Source: Nitrososphaeraceae archaeon (lineage in GTDB: Archaea; Thermoproteota; Nitrososphaeria; Nitrososphaerales; Nitrososphaeraceae). From it: a DNA stretch of 33,943 nucleotides. The stretch spans positions 1 through 33,943 of the forward strand of contig JAICFW010000161.1 of NCBI GenBank assembly GCA_025923455.1, in the 5' to 3' direction. The notes beneath the pieces were generated by a model. The model did not search any database and was not told the origin of the DNA. It was given only the letters and a program-made list of their open reading frames with translations. The translations under genes and the position numbers were made by a program. Positions 17,509 through 26,658 of the stretch are shown piece after piece. How positions within the stretch are numbered: the first letter of the stretch is position 1; each line of letters begins with the position of its first letter.

Positions 17509-18339
17509 CTAGATTAATTTTTTTGATATATTTTCATAAACATATGAATACCTTCTTAATAGTTCTTCTACCACATCGGAAGGAAGCTCGGGAGGTATGG
17601 GTTTGTCTCCATCCTTGGACATTTTTACTTTATCTCTAAATCCGACTTTGATTAGCCAATCCCTAAGAAACTGTTTATCATAACTGACTTGTTCCTCTCC
17701 AACTTTGTAGGACTCCTTAGCCCACATCCTAAACTCATCAGGACCGAGTGAATCAGCCAGAATAATTTCGTCTGATTCTGGGTCTTTACCAAACTCAAAT
17801 TTTACATCTGCCATAATGAATCCCGCTTTATCTGATACGATGGACATTTGATTGTACAGACTTATTGAAGTATTTTTTAAATAATTCAATTCATTGTTGG
17901 TCAGGATTTCTTTTTGGAGGATTTGAGCCTCTGAAATAGGCACATCATGAATTTGTGATTTGGTTGTAGGATCAAAAACTGGCTCCCGCAATCTTGACGC
18001 TAGTTTTAGATCAGGATCTAGTCCCATAATGTTCCCTGCTACAGTATACCTCTCAAATAGGCTCCCGTACAAATATCCTCTAACAACACATTCAAGAGGG
18101 ATCATTGAAAGTTTCCTTACAATCATTTTATCTTTAGCATCTAATCTAACCATGTGATTCTTAGTATCTAAATGGTTAAACCAGAGTTCTGCAAATTTGC
18201 ATAGGATTTCCCCTTTTCCTTTTATATCAGTAACCATTGGAACATCATATGCTGAGACCCTATCTGTAAAATGAAATAGCAAATTTTCTTCATTTAATTC
18301 ATATACATCTTTCACTTTACCGCTATGTATGAATTTCAA
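17509..18339 (-). CDS. purC: Phosphoribosylaminoimidazole-succinocarboxamide synthase
   Basis: HSGKVKDVYELNEENLLFHFTDRVSAYDVPM; IPLECVVRGYLYGS; ADVKFEFG; ADSLGPDEFRMW. Confidence 0.96.
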   Translation of the reverse strand: MKFIHSGKVKDVYELNEENLLFHFTDRVSAYDVPMVTDIKGKGEILCKFAELWFNHLDTKNHMVRLDAKDKMIVRKLSMIPLECVVRGYLYGSLFERYTVAGNIMGLDPDLKLASRLREPVFDPTTKSQIHDVPISEAQILQKEILTNNELNYLKNTSISLYNQMSIVSDKAGFIMADVKFEFGKDPESDEIILADSLGPDEFRMWAKESYKVGEEQVSYDKQFLRDWLIKVGFRDKVKMSKDGDKPIPPELPSDVVEELLRRYSYVYENISKKLI

Positions 18340-18367
18340 TATTTATCACTTGATGAAGATATATTTA

Positions 18368-19834
18368 TCATATCGTGTTTTGTTGGCCGAATCCATATTC
18401 ATTCCATTTACTTGTTACTAATCTAACTGTACCTTCATCAGGAACTGCTTCTTCCTGTATCGGTCGCTCATAACCTTCTTCTCTTGTTTTCTTAGTTGCA
18501 TCAATTCCCATCTTTGAACCGAGATTTAATAGGGGCGAAGCTGGATCCAGTGTATCAGTAGGTGCATTCTCGATTAGAATCGTGTCTCTCTTTGGATCAG
18601 ATCTAGTTGTCACCGCCCAAATGACATCATTCATGTCGTGCACGTTAATATCATGATCCACAACAATCAAAATCTTTGTCAGTGAGAGCTGTCCCATGCC
18701 CCAAAGTCCCATCATGACCTTTTTAGCCTGTCCCGGATATCTTTTCTTTATTGATACTATCGCCATTCCTTGAAACCAACCTGCAGGAGGCATTGAAAAA
18801 TCAACTACTTCTGGTTGGAATAGCCTTACTAATGGAAGGAATGCTCGTTCAATTACTTTCCCAATGTATGCGTCCTCGAGTATTGGTTTTCCTACAACAG
18901 TCGTGAGGTAAATTGGTTTTTTTCTCATCATAATACCAGTAAGGGTAAACGTGGGATAGGGTTCGGCTGGGGTGTAGTAACCCGTATGATCTCCAAATGG
19001 ACCTTCTGTGTTAAGCTCTGCAGGATCAACATAGCCTTCCAATACAATTTCTGCTGACGCAGGTACCTCTACATCAACAGTTTTGCATTTTACTAGGTCT
19101 ACCCCTTTTTTGCGAGTCAATCCAGCAAATAGAAATTTATCTAATCCTTCTGGAACAGGTGCAATAGCACTGAAGACAGTTGCAGGATCAGCTCCGATGA
19201 CTATTGCAACTTCTGTTTTTTGCATTTTTTCCTTGTTTATTTGAAAGTGAAGTGCACCTCTCTTGTGAATTTGCCAGTGCATTATGGCCTTTTTGGGACC
19301 GATAACTTGTAACCTGTATACACCCATATTTCGAACCTCTGTTTCAGGATTCTTTGTAACTGTAATTCCAAACGTGATAAATCTACCAGAATCATTTGGA
19401 AATGATTTCAGTATGGGTAAGTTATCTAATGTTGGATTATTCATTTCTATAATTTCTGTGACGGGGCCAGAACCGGTACTTTTTGGCCCGTAATCAGAAA
19501 TTTCTGAAAGTTTTGGAAGCATCTTAAATTTATTCAGCAAGCCATGAGGCATTTTTAACCTCGTTAATTCGGTCACCCGCTCTCCAATATCTTCAAAATT
19601 TTCCATATCAAGGGCCATTTTCAATCTCCTCAATGATCCAAATGCGTTACCGAGTACAGGAATATCGTATCCTTCTACATTCTCAAACAAGATTGCAGGA
19701 CCATCGTTATCATACATTACTCTACGAAGAATTTCTGCGATCTCTAAATCCACTGAAACCTGTGTTCTTATTCTCTTCAACTGCCCTGCCTTCTCAAGAG
19801 CCTCCACATACTCTCTCAGGTTCTCAAAATACAC
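18368..19834 (-). CDS. UbiD-family decarboxylase
   Basis: NDGPAILFENVEGYDIPVLGNAFGS; GRFITFGITVTKNPET; TEGPFGDHTGYYTPAEPYPTFTLTGIMMRKKPIYLTTVVGKP. Confidence 0.93.
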   Translation of the reverse strand: MYFENLREYVEALEKAGQLKRIRTQVSVDLEIAEILRRVMYDNDGPAILFENVEGYDIPVLGNAFGSLRRLKMALDMENFEDIGERVTELTRLKMPHGLLNKFKMLPKLSEISDYGPKSTGSGPVTEIIEMNNPTLDNLPILKSFPNDSGRFITFGITVTKNPETEVRNMGVYRLQVIGPKKAIMHWQIHKRGALHFQINKEKMQKTEVAIVIGADPATVFSAIAPVPEGLDKFLFAGLTRKKGVDLVKCKTVDVEVPASAEIVLEGYVDPAELNTEGPFGDHTGYYTPAEPYPTFTLTGIMMRKKPIYLTTVVGKPILEDAYIGKVIERAFLPLVRLFQPEVVDFSMPPAGWFQGMAIVSIKKRYPGQAKKVMMGLWGMGQLSLTKILIVVDHDINVHDMNDVIWAVTTRSDPKRDTILIENAPTDTLDPASPLLNLGSKMGIDATKKTREEGYERPIQEEAVPDEGTVRLVTSKWNEYGFGQQNTI

Positions 19835-19959
19835 ACTGATACTTTTTTTATATGAGATATTAGTTTTGTTAATCTAGAGTTTGTGAAATAAGGTTGATAG
19901 CTTCCTATATGTTCAATTGACTTTACTTTTTTTAAATACAGAATTCAATAGCTTGGAAA

Positions 19960-20169
19960 TTGAAAATAAACGTATCAAGAATTAAATATAAAATTAACTA
20001 CAATCCGGTGAATTATAACACAACTACAGGTAAGTATGAGAGCGGAAATGAATCTTATACATTCTACAGTCAGGCAAAGGTAAACCTATGGAAATGTGAC
20101 AAATGCGATGTAAAATTTGGTACATTCAGAAGTTTAAGAAAACACAAGTCCGAGGTACACGCTTACTGA
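19960..20169 (+). CDS. Small C2H2 zinc-finger protein
   Basis: CDKCDVKFGTFRSLRKHKSEVH fits CX2CX12HX4H; TTG start, exact N-terminus uncertain. Confidence 0.7.
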   Translation: MKINVSRIKYKINYNPVNYNTTTGKYESGNESYTFYSQAKVNLWKCDKCDVKFGTFRSLRKHKSEVHAY

Positions 20170-20214
20170 GACAGAATGATATCAATTTCAGTACCATAAC
20201 GATTCTAATATTCT

Positions 20215-20841
20215 TTAAAGTATTTCACGATTCAAGAATGTATTCCTTGAGAAAGGTTTGGAAAGTTGATCAAGGATTCTGGCCGTAGCTCCCCAGATAA
20301 TTTCATCCTTATACGTGAATTTAGGTAACCCGGAAATCGAAAATTCTTTCTCATGCTCAATGTCATTTTCCCTACTTTCAAGCAAGGGGATTAGGGGCGC
20401 ATCAATTATTTTTTCTACCTCATAATTGGTATCAGTTATTCTGGGTATGCTGTTTATTAACACGACAAAGGGGTATATTATGTAGCGTGAGCTCAGTGTC
20501 CTTTCTGCCTTCAAGTGACCAATAATCCACTCTTTTTCTATCTGGACTCCAACCTCCTCTCTCATTTCTCTTATGGCGGTTTCTAGCATTTCAATATCCT
20601 CTTTCATAAAATTACCTCCAGGAAAAGAAATTTCACCTGCATGATTCTTAACAAGTTTAGTTCTTTTTGTCAGGATCACGCTAGGATCCTTGTTTGTGAA
20701 GTGAATTGTAATCATAACTGCCGCAAATTTGAATTCATCCGTCGGTGATGGAAAAATTGCTTGTTTGCTCATGTATGGAGATAATAAATTCTTGATTACT
20801 TTGACATCATACAAGCAAAAATCATCCTGGAAATTGATCAC
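20215..20841 (-). CDS. NUDIX hydrolase (CoA pyrophosphatase-like)
   Basis: Nudix box GGNFMKEDIEMLETAIREMREEVG; LTKRTKLVKNHAGEISFPGG. Confidence 0.92.
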   Translation of the reverse strand: MINFQDDFCLYDVKVIKNLLSPYMSKQAIFPSPTDEFKFAAVMITIHFTNKDPSVILTKRTKLVKNHAGEISFPGGNFMKEDIEMLETAIREMREEVGVQIEKEWIIGHLKAERTLSSRYIIYPFVVLINSIPRITDTNYEVEKIIDAPLIPLLESRENDIEHEKEFSISGLPKFTYKDEIIWGATARILDQLSKPFSRNTFLNREIL

Positions 20842-20947
20842 AAACCAAATAATAAAACCTATATATTGAAATTTTTGGGTATTTGATGCACATTGAAACT
20901 TTAAGATTATAAATTAAGGATTTAATTATGATAAATATTGAGGGATA

Positions 20948-21721
20948 ATGGTGGATATTAAAGTTATTTATGAAATGAACCCTCCAAAAGTTCTTTACAA
21001 TAATTATTTTGATAATAAATCCATCAACAAGAATATTGATCTTTTCTTATCAAGAACTAAACGTATATCAGAATTTGTTGATGGGATACATTTGACAGAT
21101 AATGTACTTGGTATTCCCAGAGTTTCAAGTCTGATTATCGTTTCCATGTTAAAGAAGATGGGGATATCAAAACCAATAAGCTGTACCTGTAGACTTTATG
21201 ACAAGAACTTTATTTCGGTATTGCAATTTGTCACGGATTCTATCATAACAGGAGTCTATAGTATCCTTATTCTACGGGGTGATGAACCAGTCGTTGGAAA
21301 TAAAATCATTGATATCCCACCAACAAAGATAATCAAAACTCTGTCAGATCATAATTTTAATAACTTCATTAAACTAGATTTGTCATTTCCTAACAGGATA
21401 GAAAATAGCACAAAAATCAAAAACAAACTTGAAGCAAGACCACGTGCTTTTGTAACACAATCCATTAGCTCGATAGAAAATTTGAAGGCAATCGTTGATG
21501 TGTCTAGACCGTTCGGTATCGATGTAATACCATGTATCATGTGTCCATCAAAGAGGAATGAAGTCTCCGCAAAGAATATCGGTTTGGATTGGAGTTCCTA
21601 TGAAAACGATCCAGAGAAATTCATTCATGAGGCAGGATATTTGACGAACAAGGTTCTTTTGTGCTCTCCTAATAGTTTTGAGGATGGTCTGGAACTTGTC
21701 AAGAGATTAAAGAAAAATTAA
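20948..21721 (+). CDS. Methylenetetrahydrofolate reductase-like protein
   Basis: EMNPPKV; GIHLTDN; ILILRGDEPV; ENLKAIVDVSRPFGIDVIPCIMCPS, matching an MTHFR-like TIM barrel. Confidence 0.7.
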   Translation: MVDIKVIYEMNPPKVLYNNYFDNKSINKNIDLFLSRTKRISEFVDGIHLTDNVLGIPRVSSLIIVSMLKKMGISKPISCTCRLYDKNFISVLQFVTDSIITGVYSILILRGDEPVVGNKIIDIPPTKIIKTLSDHNFNNFIKLDLSFPNRIENSTKIKNKLEARPRAFVTQSISSIENLKAIVDVSRPFGIDVIPCIMCPSKRNEVSAKNIGLDWSSYENDPEKFIHEAGYLTNKVLLCSPNSFEDGLELVKRLKKN

Positions 21722-22503
21722 TCGGCTTTTTGTTTGCGTGCAGCACTGATTTCGTTTCTCAGTTCCCCCAACACTTCTCTGTAGTAGGGTTTTAGTTCGT
21801 CATCCTCCGTAAGTCTTGGCCTCCTATGATTAATAGTGATTTCTCTTTTGATCTTCCCTGGTCTGTTGGTGAATACAAAAACTCTATCCCCCAGGCACAC
21901 AGATTCCATTATGTTGTGAGTCACAAAAATGATATTTTTTCTGGTCTTCGACCAAATAAGTTGCAATTCCACCGATAGTAAGTCTCGGGTTTGGGAATCC
22001 AGTGAGGCAAATGGTTCGTCCATAAGTAATATTTCGGGATCCATGACAAGTGCTCTAGCCAGGGATACTCTCTGTTTCATACCTCCAGATAACTGGTACA
22101 CATATGAATCAGCAAATTTTGTCAGCTGCATCGTTTCAAGATGTGCAAGCGCTATCTGACGTCTCTTATCCTTTTGTAAACCAGCTATTTTTAATCCAAA
22201 TTCGACATTTTCTATTACTTTAAGCCAAGGAAACAAAGCGTTCTCTTGGAAGACCATTATTCTATCAGGTCCTGTTCCATCAACCTCATGACCATTAAGA
22301 ATGATTTCTCCTTCAGTTGGTTTATCAAGTCCTGCAAGTATGTTAAGTAGGGTAGATTTTCCGCATCCGGATGGTCCAACTATACACACAAATTCACCAT
22401 CGTTAATCGTAAGGTCGATATTTTCAATCGCAGTAACATATTCACTATTATTCGAACTAAATGTTCTGAACCTTTTAGAGAGATTTTTAACTTGTAATTT
22501 CAC
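21718..22503 (-). CDS. ABC transporter ATP-binding protein (nitrate/sulfonate/taurine type)
   Basis: Walker A GPSGCGKSTLL, signature LSGGMKQRVSLARAL, Walker B ILLMDEPFASLD; MVFQENALFPWL typical of SsuB/TauB. Confidence 0.94.
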   Translation of the reverse strand: MKLQVKNLSKRFRTFSSNNSEYVTAIENIDLTINDGEFVCIVGPSGCGKSTLLNILAGLDKPTEGEIILNGHEVDGTGPDRIMVFQENALFPWLKVIENVEFGLKIAGLQKDKRRQIALAHLETMQLTKFADSYVYQLSGGMKQRVSLARALVMDPEILLMDEPFASLDSQTRDLLSVELQLIWSKTRKNIIFVTHNIMESVCLGDRVFVFTNRPGKIKREITINHRRPRLTEDDELKPYYREVLGELRNEISAARKQKAD

Positions 22504-22588
22504 GTTTTAACCCCTTTTAGAATTATGTGGATTAATCTGAATACTCTTATCATAGTGCCTTAGTATGGTTATTTCTATAAATTGCTAT

Positions 22589-23761
22589 TTATTTGTAAAG
22601 GAGATTCACTATTTCCTTTGAAGTTGCATTGGTCTTGAACCCCTTATCATTCATAATTGTTTTAGAGACTTCATACCCATTGCTTGATAGGATACTAATC
22701 ACTTTATCTAGCGAAATGGAACTCTTTTTTGCCATTGACGCAATTGTATCTGATTCAAAATATGAAGGAATTGCTAACTCATTGGTGCAAATTTGGATCA
22801 TTTTCTTCAGTCTATTGAATTCATTGACAGGCATTGCATTATTTTCACCATTTTCCAATTCGCCTGACATTGCTTTAACAAATTCAGAATCAAAAAGAGA
22901 ATCAATCCAAAGTGGGCCTGCTAGATTACATTTCTTATTGCATACTTCGCAAATCAAGTTTTGCTCACGTAGATTTTCAACCCCCCTATGTTTACAATTT
23001 TGACAATGTTTGAGAAATCCTATTTTTTGGAAAACAGAATTCGCAAGTGAGTTTCCAAATTGAACCTTCAGATACACTCTCATATAATGAAGATTACTAT
23101 GACAGAAGTATGGGATAATGGATAAGTCAAATCTTGATGCAGTTAGTGCTATAAAAGAGACTAAAAGTCTTATTCCAATTTCATTGGAATATTCAGATCT
23201 TATTGGAAATCCATAATACTTTCGAAAACATACTTTTGGATAAACTCCACACAAAACTGCAGTGTCTGTTGCTGTAATTGATATCAATCCATGATTGCTT
23301 ACTGATCTTAGAACACAATCAACATATGGGGATGGACTTCCAAATGGATCCAGATCGATAATATCAAATTTTCGAAAATCGCGTTCTTCAAAATTTAAGA
23401 ATTTGCAAACATCGTTAGAATCAAAAAGACACTTACTCTCTACTTGGTTTAATTTCGCGCTTTCCTTGGCAAGCTCTATTGCGATAGGATTTAGATCGTT
23501 CAAATAAACCGTATCAATCTTCGGTACTTCAACTGAAGCCCTTAATCCTCTTGCGCCTACACCACATATTGAGTCAGCGAAGGTTTTATTATATTTCGTA
23601 GAAGCTTGTATTCTGTAAACTAGCATAGAGATATCCCTATTCCATTTTGCATTTGGATTGAAGAACGCAGGATTTTTTGGTGGTACGTTGTCAGTAAGTG
23701 ATAAACTAGGAACTAGGAGCATTGTTTTTCCTTCTTTAATCTGGGAAACATCGTGTTGCAA
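22589..23761 (-). CDS. trm1: tRNA (guanine26-N2)-dimethyltransferase
   Basis: FADSICGVGARGLRASVE; DIIDLDPFGSPSPYVDCVLRSVSNHGLISITATDTAVLCG. Confidence 0.95.
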   Translation of the reverse strand: MQHDVSQIKEGKTMLLVPSLSLTDNVPPKNPAFFNPNAKWNRDISMLVYRIQASTKYNKTFADSICGVGARGLRASVEVPKIDTVYLNDLNPIAIELAKESAKLNQVESKCLFDSNDVCKFLNFEERDFRKFDIIDLDPFGSPSPYVDCVLRSVSNHGLISITATDTAVLCGVYPKVCFRKYYGFPIRSEYSNEIGIRLLVSFIALTASRFDLSIIPYFCHSNLHYMRVYLKVQFGNSLANSVFQKIGFLKHCQNCKHRGVENLREQNLICEVCNKKCNLAGPLWIDSLFDSEFVKAMSGELENGENNAMPVNEFNRLKKMIQICTNELAIPSYFESDTIASMAKKSSISLDKVISILSSNGYEVSKTIMNDKGFKTNATSKEIVNLLYK

Positions 23762-23843
23762 TCTTGGTAGGTATTAAGATAACTTTTGGATCCTAATATA
23801 TCATGATTTTGGGGGTAAGGATAAAATAGCAACAATATCTTGA

Positions 23844-24515
23844 TTTGGGATCAAGGGATTAGAGTTCGCTGGTAATAAAAATATCATATGTGGTGTAGAT
23901 GAAGCCGGTAGGGGATCATTATTAGGTCCAATCATCGTAGCAGCAATCAGCGTATCCAAAAAATCCATTTCAGAATTGACAAAGTCTGGAATTAAAGATT
24001 CAAAATTGCTCTCCCCAAAAAAAAGACAGAGTCTTTTTGGTCAGATTATAAACATTGCAGAATCAATTTGCATATGTAGGATAGGCATTGAAGACATAGA
24101 TTTCCACGTCTTTAAGAACAATCTAAATTTTCTTGAGGCCGAGGCTATGGCCATTGCTATTGGGAATATGAAATCTGACAAGACATATGTTGATTCCTGT
24201 GATGTTAATCCGTTCAGATATCAAAGAACTATCCGTGGTTTTCTTGGTAAACATCATACAAAAATAGTTTCGATGCACCATGCAGATAGGTTAAACGTAG
24301 TAGTATCAGGAGCTTCCATTATTGCTAAGGTAATACGTGATTCAGAAATTAGCAAAATTCGTGTTCAATATGGAGATATTGGAAGTGGATATCCATCAGA
24401 TAAGAAAACAATAAGATTTGTAAAGGATTGGTACTGTCAAAAAAATGAGATCCCGCCATTTGCAAGGAAATCCTGGAAACCTGCTCAACTGATAGTGTCA
24501 GGTACAAATCCATAA
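23844..24515 (+). CDS. rnhB: Ribonuclease HII; start codon unresolved (ORF track start 23976 is too far downstream)
   Basis: In-frame upstream sequence FGIKGLEFAGNKNIICGVDEAGRGSLLGPIIVAAISVSKKS contains the catalytic GVDEAGRG motif; the open frame begins after TGA at 23841-23843 with no ATG/GTG/TTG before the motif. Confidence 0.85.
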   Translation, partial: FGIKGLEFAGNKNIICGVDEAGRGSLLGPIIVAAISVSKKSISELTKSGIKDSKLLSPKKRQSLFGQIINIAESICICRIGIEDIDFHVFKNNLNFLEAEAMAIAIGNMKSDKTYVDSCDVNPFRYQRTIRGFLGKHHTKIVSMHHADRLNVVVSGASIIAKVIRDSEISKIRVQYGDIGSGYPSDKKTIRFVKDWYCQKNEIPPFARKSWKPAQLIVSGTNP

Positions 24516-24521
24516 GATTCG

Positions 24522-25196
24522 CTATTTTGGATGAAAAATTGCAGTTATCATTGCATGATCTTTATCAAAAGGCTCAAGATCTATTTTTTGTTTGATTTCA
24601 AACGAGTTACTTTCTAGTTTTCTAATCTCCTGAGATATTACACTCTTTGGGGACATTGTGACATCAATACTTCTAGTCTTAATAACAAGGAGCATTGGTT
24701 TCCGTTCCTTAAGATATATTTTACAATTCTCAATCGCAATACTTGTTTGATCAGGTTGGGCGATATCGCAATATACTAGATCCATTTTATCATATATTGC
24801 GAAATAACTTCTTGGTTTCCTTGCATCTTCTATTATTGGTATTACGTTTGTTCTCTTAGATGAAACATTTGAAATAAGCTCTCTTGCGACTCTAGTTGAA
24901 GATTCAACGGCAAATATCTTTCCGGAATGCCCGACTATGTCAGACATGTGACTGACGGTTGTTCCTGTCGAGGCGCCCAAGTATAACACATTACCAACAT
25001 TAGTAAACTCAAAATTTAGGCCCTTAATAAACGCAGCAGCCAATTTACTCCTAAATGGATCCCATGTTCTATATTCATAACCGTTTCTAGGGACAAGCTT
25101 TTCACCATAAAGGGTCACTCCTTTCAAAAGGTTGATCGTTGCTATGTGCTCCCTTCCATTAACGGTAACGTAACTAATGACGTCTACGTTTGTCAT
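24522..25196 (-). CDS. flpA: Fibrillarin-like rRNA/tRNA 2'-O-methyltransferase
   Basis: YRTWDPFRSKLAAAFIKG; VLYLGASTGTTVSHMSDIVG; MDLVYCDIAQPDQ; likely ATG at 25196 (MTNVDVISY) rather than 25268. Confidence 0.95.
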   Translation of the reverse strand: MTNVDVISYVTVNGREHIATINLLKGVTLYGEKLVPRNGYEYRTWDPFRSKLAAAFIKGLNFEFTNVGNVLYLGASTGTTVSHMSDIVGHSGKIFAVESSTRVARELISNVSSKRTNVIPIIEDARKPRSYFAIYDKMDLVYCDIAQPDQTSIAIENCKIYLKERKPMLLVIKTRSIDVTMSPKSVISQEIRKLESNSFEIKQKIDLEPFDKDHAMITAIFHPK

Positions 25197-26412
25197 GACG
25201 CATCTTTCTTCTCTTGAATCCCATCGATCTATTGGGCCTCTTGTGCATGAATCTTCTCCTGTCTTCAAAAGATTCTTTCGCCTTCGGCGGCTCTTGATAA
25301 ATCTTTTGAATAGTTTCTATTCTCTTTGTCAATTTGTCCAACAACGAATTGTCTAATTCAGCGTTACGATATACATCGATCCTTACTGCAATAGCTATCT
25401 TTGATGACAGGGCACGGGCAATTTTACCTCTCTGCCATTTTGGAGCTGAGTTTACGGAAGGATGTTGAAATAAAAGACCATGTTTTGGGGGTCTGGTGCC
25501 TGTTTTTAACGCACGAAATAGAGCTTTTTCGGCACCAATTATTTGAATTGTACTTGAAGGCATCTGCGCTAGTTTAATCAAACTACCTGCCTTTGCCACT
25601 AACCTGGCACCTATAATTGCAGTTAGTATATTTTTCAGATTTGGAGCAAGAATGTCCATCAGATTTTCTATCATGGTAGATAGATTCGTTCTCAACTCTG
25701 ATAACATTATCACTTGAGATGCCAAAACTTTTAGTGATTCGGAACTTTCTTCAGTAAGGTCCCCGCCCTGACTCTTTGATACTGCTAGTTGAATCATCTC
25801 GATTTTCTTATCGGGGATCTCAAGCTGAGTCAAAAGCTCCTTGCTAATATTTTCCCTTGATCCAGCATCTCTTACAATGTTGGCATATGTGATGATATTT
25901 TGAAGTAAGTAATCTAATTCAGGAAAATGGAGACCGTACCATTCGCGAATCCTCGTACTGATTGTATTTATTATTTCATCCAACTCGTCTAATGTGTTGA
26001 CGGCTTGAACCAAATGCAAGTCTAATTTTTCAGATGTTTCCTTCACCTTCATAGATGAAAGATTTATTGCAAACCTCTGCAAAAGTGCAGTCAACTCATC
26101 TCTGTTGTCAGATAGTCCAAACTTTATTATTAAATCCAGTTTATTCTGGCTTATTTCATTCTGCCTAGAATCAGACATAAGTTTAACATCAAAACTTTCG
26201 CCCTGTAAAATATCAATTAAATTCTTGGTATTAACCCTCACCTGATCATAATTTTTTAATTTAGGGATCAAATCGAGTATGTAATTTTTTTGTCCTTGCA
26301 TTATGGAAGAATATTCTACTTCCGGATTGTCAAATTTCCTTTTGTAAATTAGATTTGAATCTTCAAGAGCACAGAGACCGATTTCAAATAAAATCACATT
26401 TGCAACTTTCAA
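25174..26412 (-). CDS. nop5: Nop5/Nop56-family C/D box RNP core protein
   Basis: Nop domain: IIGARLVAKAGSLIKLAQMPSSTIQIIGAEKALFRALKTGTRPPKHGLLFQHP; K/R-rich C-terminus. Confidence 0.96.
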   Translation of the reverse strand: MKVANVILFEIGLCALEDSNLIYKRKFDNPEVEYSSIMQGQKNYILDLIPKLKNYDQVRVNTKNLIDILQGESFDVKLMSDSRQNEISQNKLDLIIKFGLSDNRDELTALLQRFAINLSSMKVKETSEKLDLHLVQAVNTLDELDEIINTISTRIREWYGLHFPELDYLLQNIITYANIVRDAGSRENISKELLTQLEIPDKKIEMIQLAVSKSQGGDLTEESSESLKVLASQVIMLSELRTNLSTMIENLMDILAPNLKNILTAIIGARLVAKAGSLIKLAQMPSSTIQIIGAEKALFRALKTGTRPPKHGLLFQHPSVNSAPKWQRGKIARALSSKIAIAVRIDVYRNAELDNSLLDKLTKRIETIQKIYQEPPKAKESFEDRRRFMHKRPNRSMGFKRRKMRHDKRRRH

Positions 26413-26499
26413 CTAGATCTTACTTTAAGTTAATTTGGTCACTAAAAAATCTAACATTATTGCCCTAAACTTTGGTTTATTGATCTACCCTGGAGACTA

Positions 26500-26625
26500 C
26501 TATTCGCCAATGTTGGCAACTTCATCCCCATGAATGTCCTCATAATGAGCGTCGCATTCATTCTTTGTTAGGAATTCCTTAGCGCATACCTTGCACCTAA
26601 ACGTACCTCCCTCGTATTCTGCCAT
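26500..26625 (-). CDS. 41-aa C2H2 zinc-finger microprotein (missing from ORF track)
   Basis: Hand translation: MAEYEGGTFRCKVCAKEFLTKNECDAHYEDIHGDEVANIGE*; CX2CX12HX4H; ATG start. Confidence 0.75.
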   Translation of the reverse strand: MAEYEGGTFRCKVCAKEFLTKNECDAHYEDIHGDEVANIGE

Positions 26626-26658
26626 GTTAAAACATGAAATTATATCCACTAAAAAAAT

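Noticed and set aside
20219-20233. AGTATTTCACGATTC resembling the start of the 24-nt tRNA-flanking repeat
   Set aside because: Only the first part is similar and it lies in the 3' end of the NUDIX coding sequence; likely chance.
22629-23003. 124-aa plus-strand ORF
   Set aside because: Antisense to Trm1.
23976-24515. RNase HII start at TTG 23976 as given by the ORF track
   Set aside because: It would remove the catalytic DEAGRG motif that is in frame upstream.
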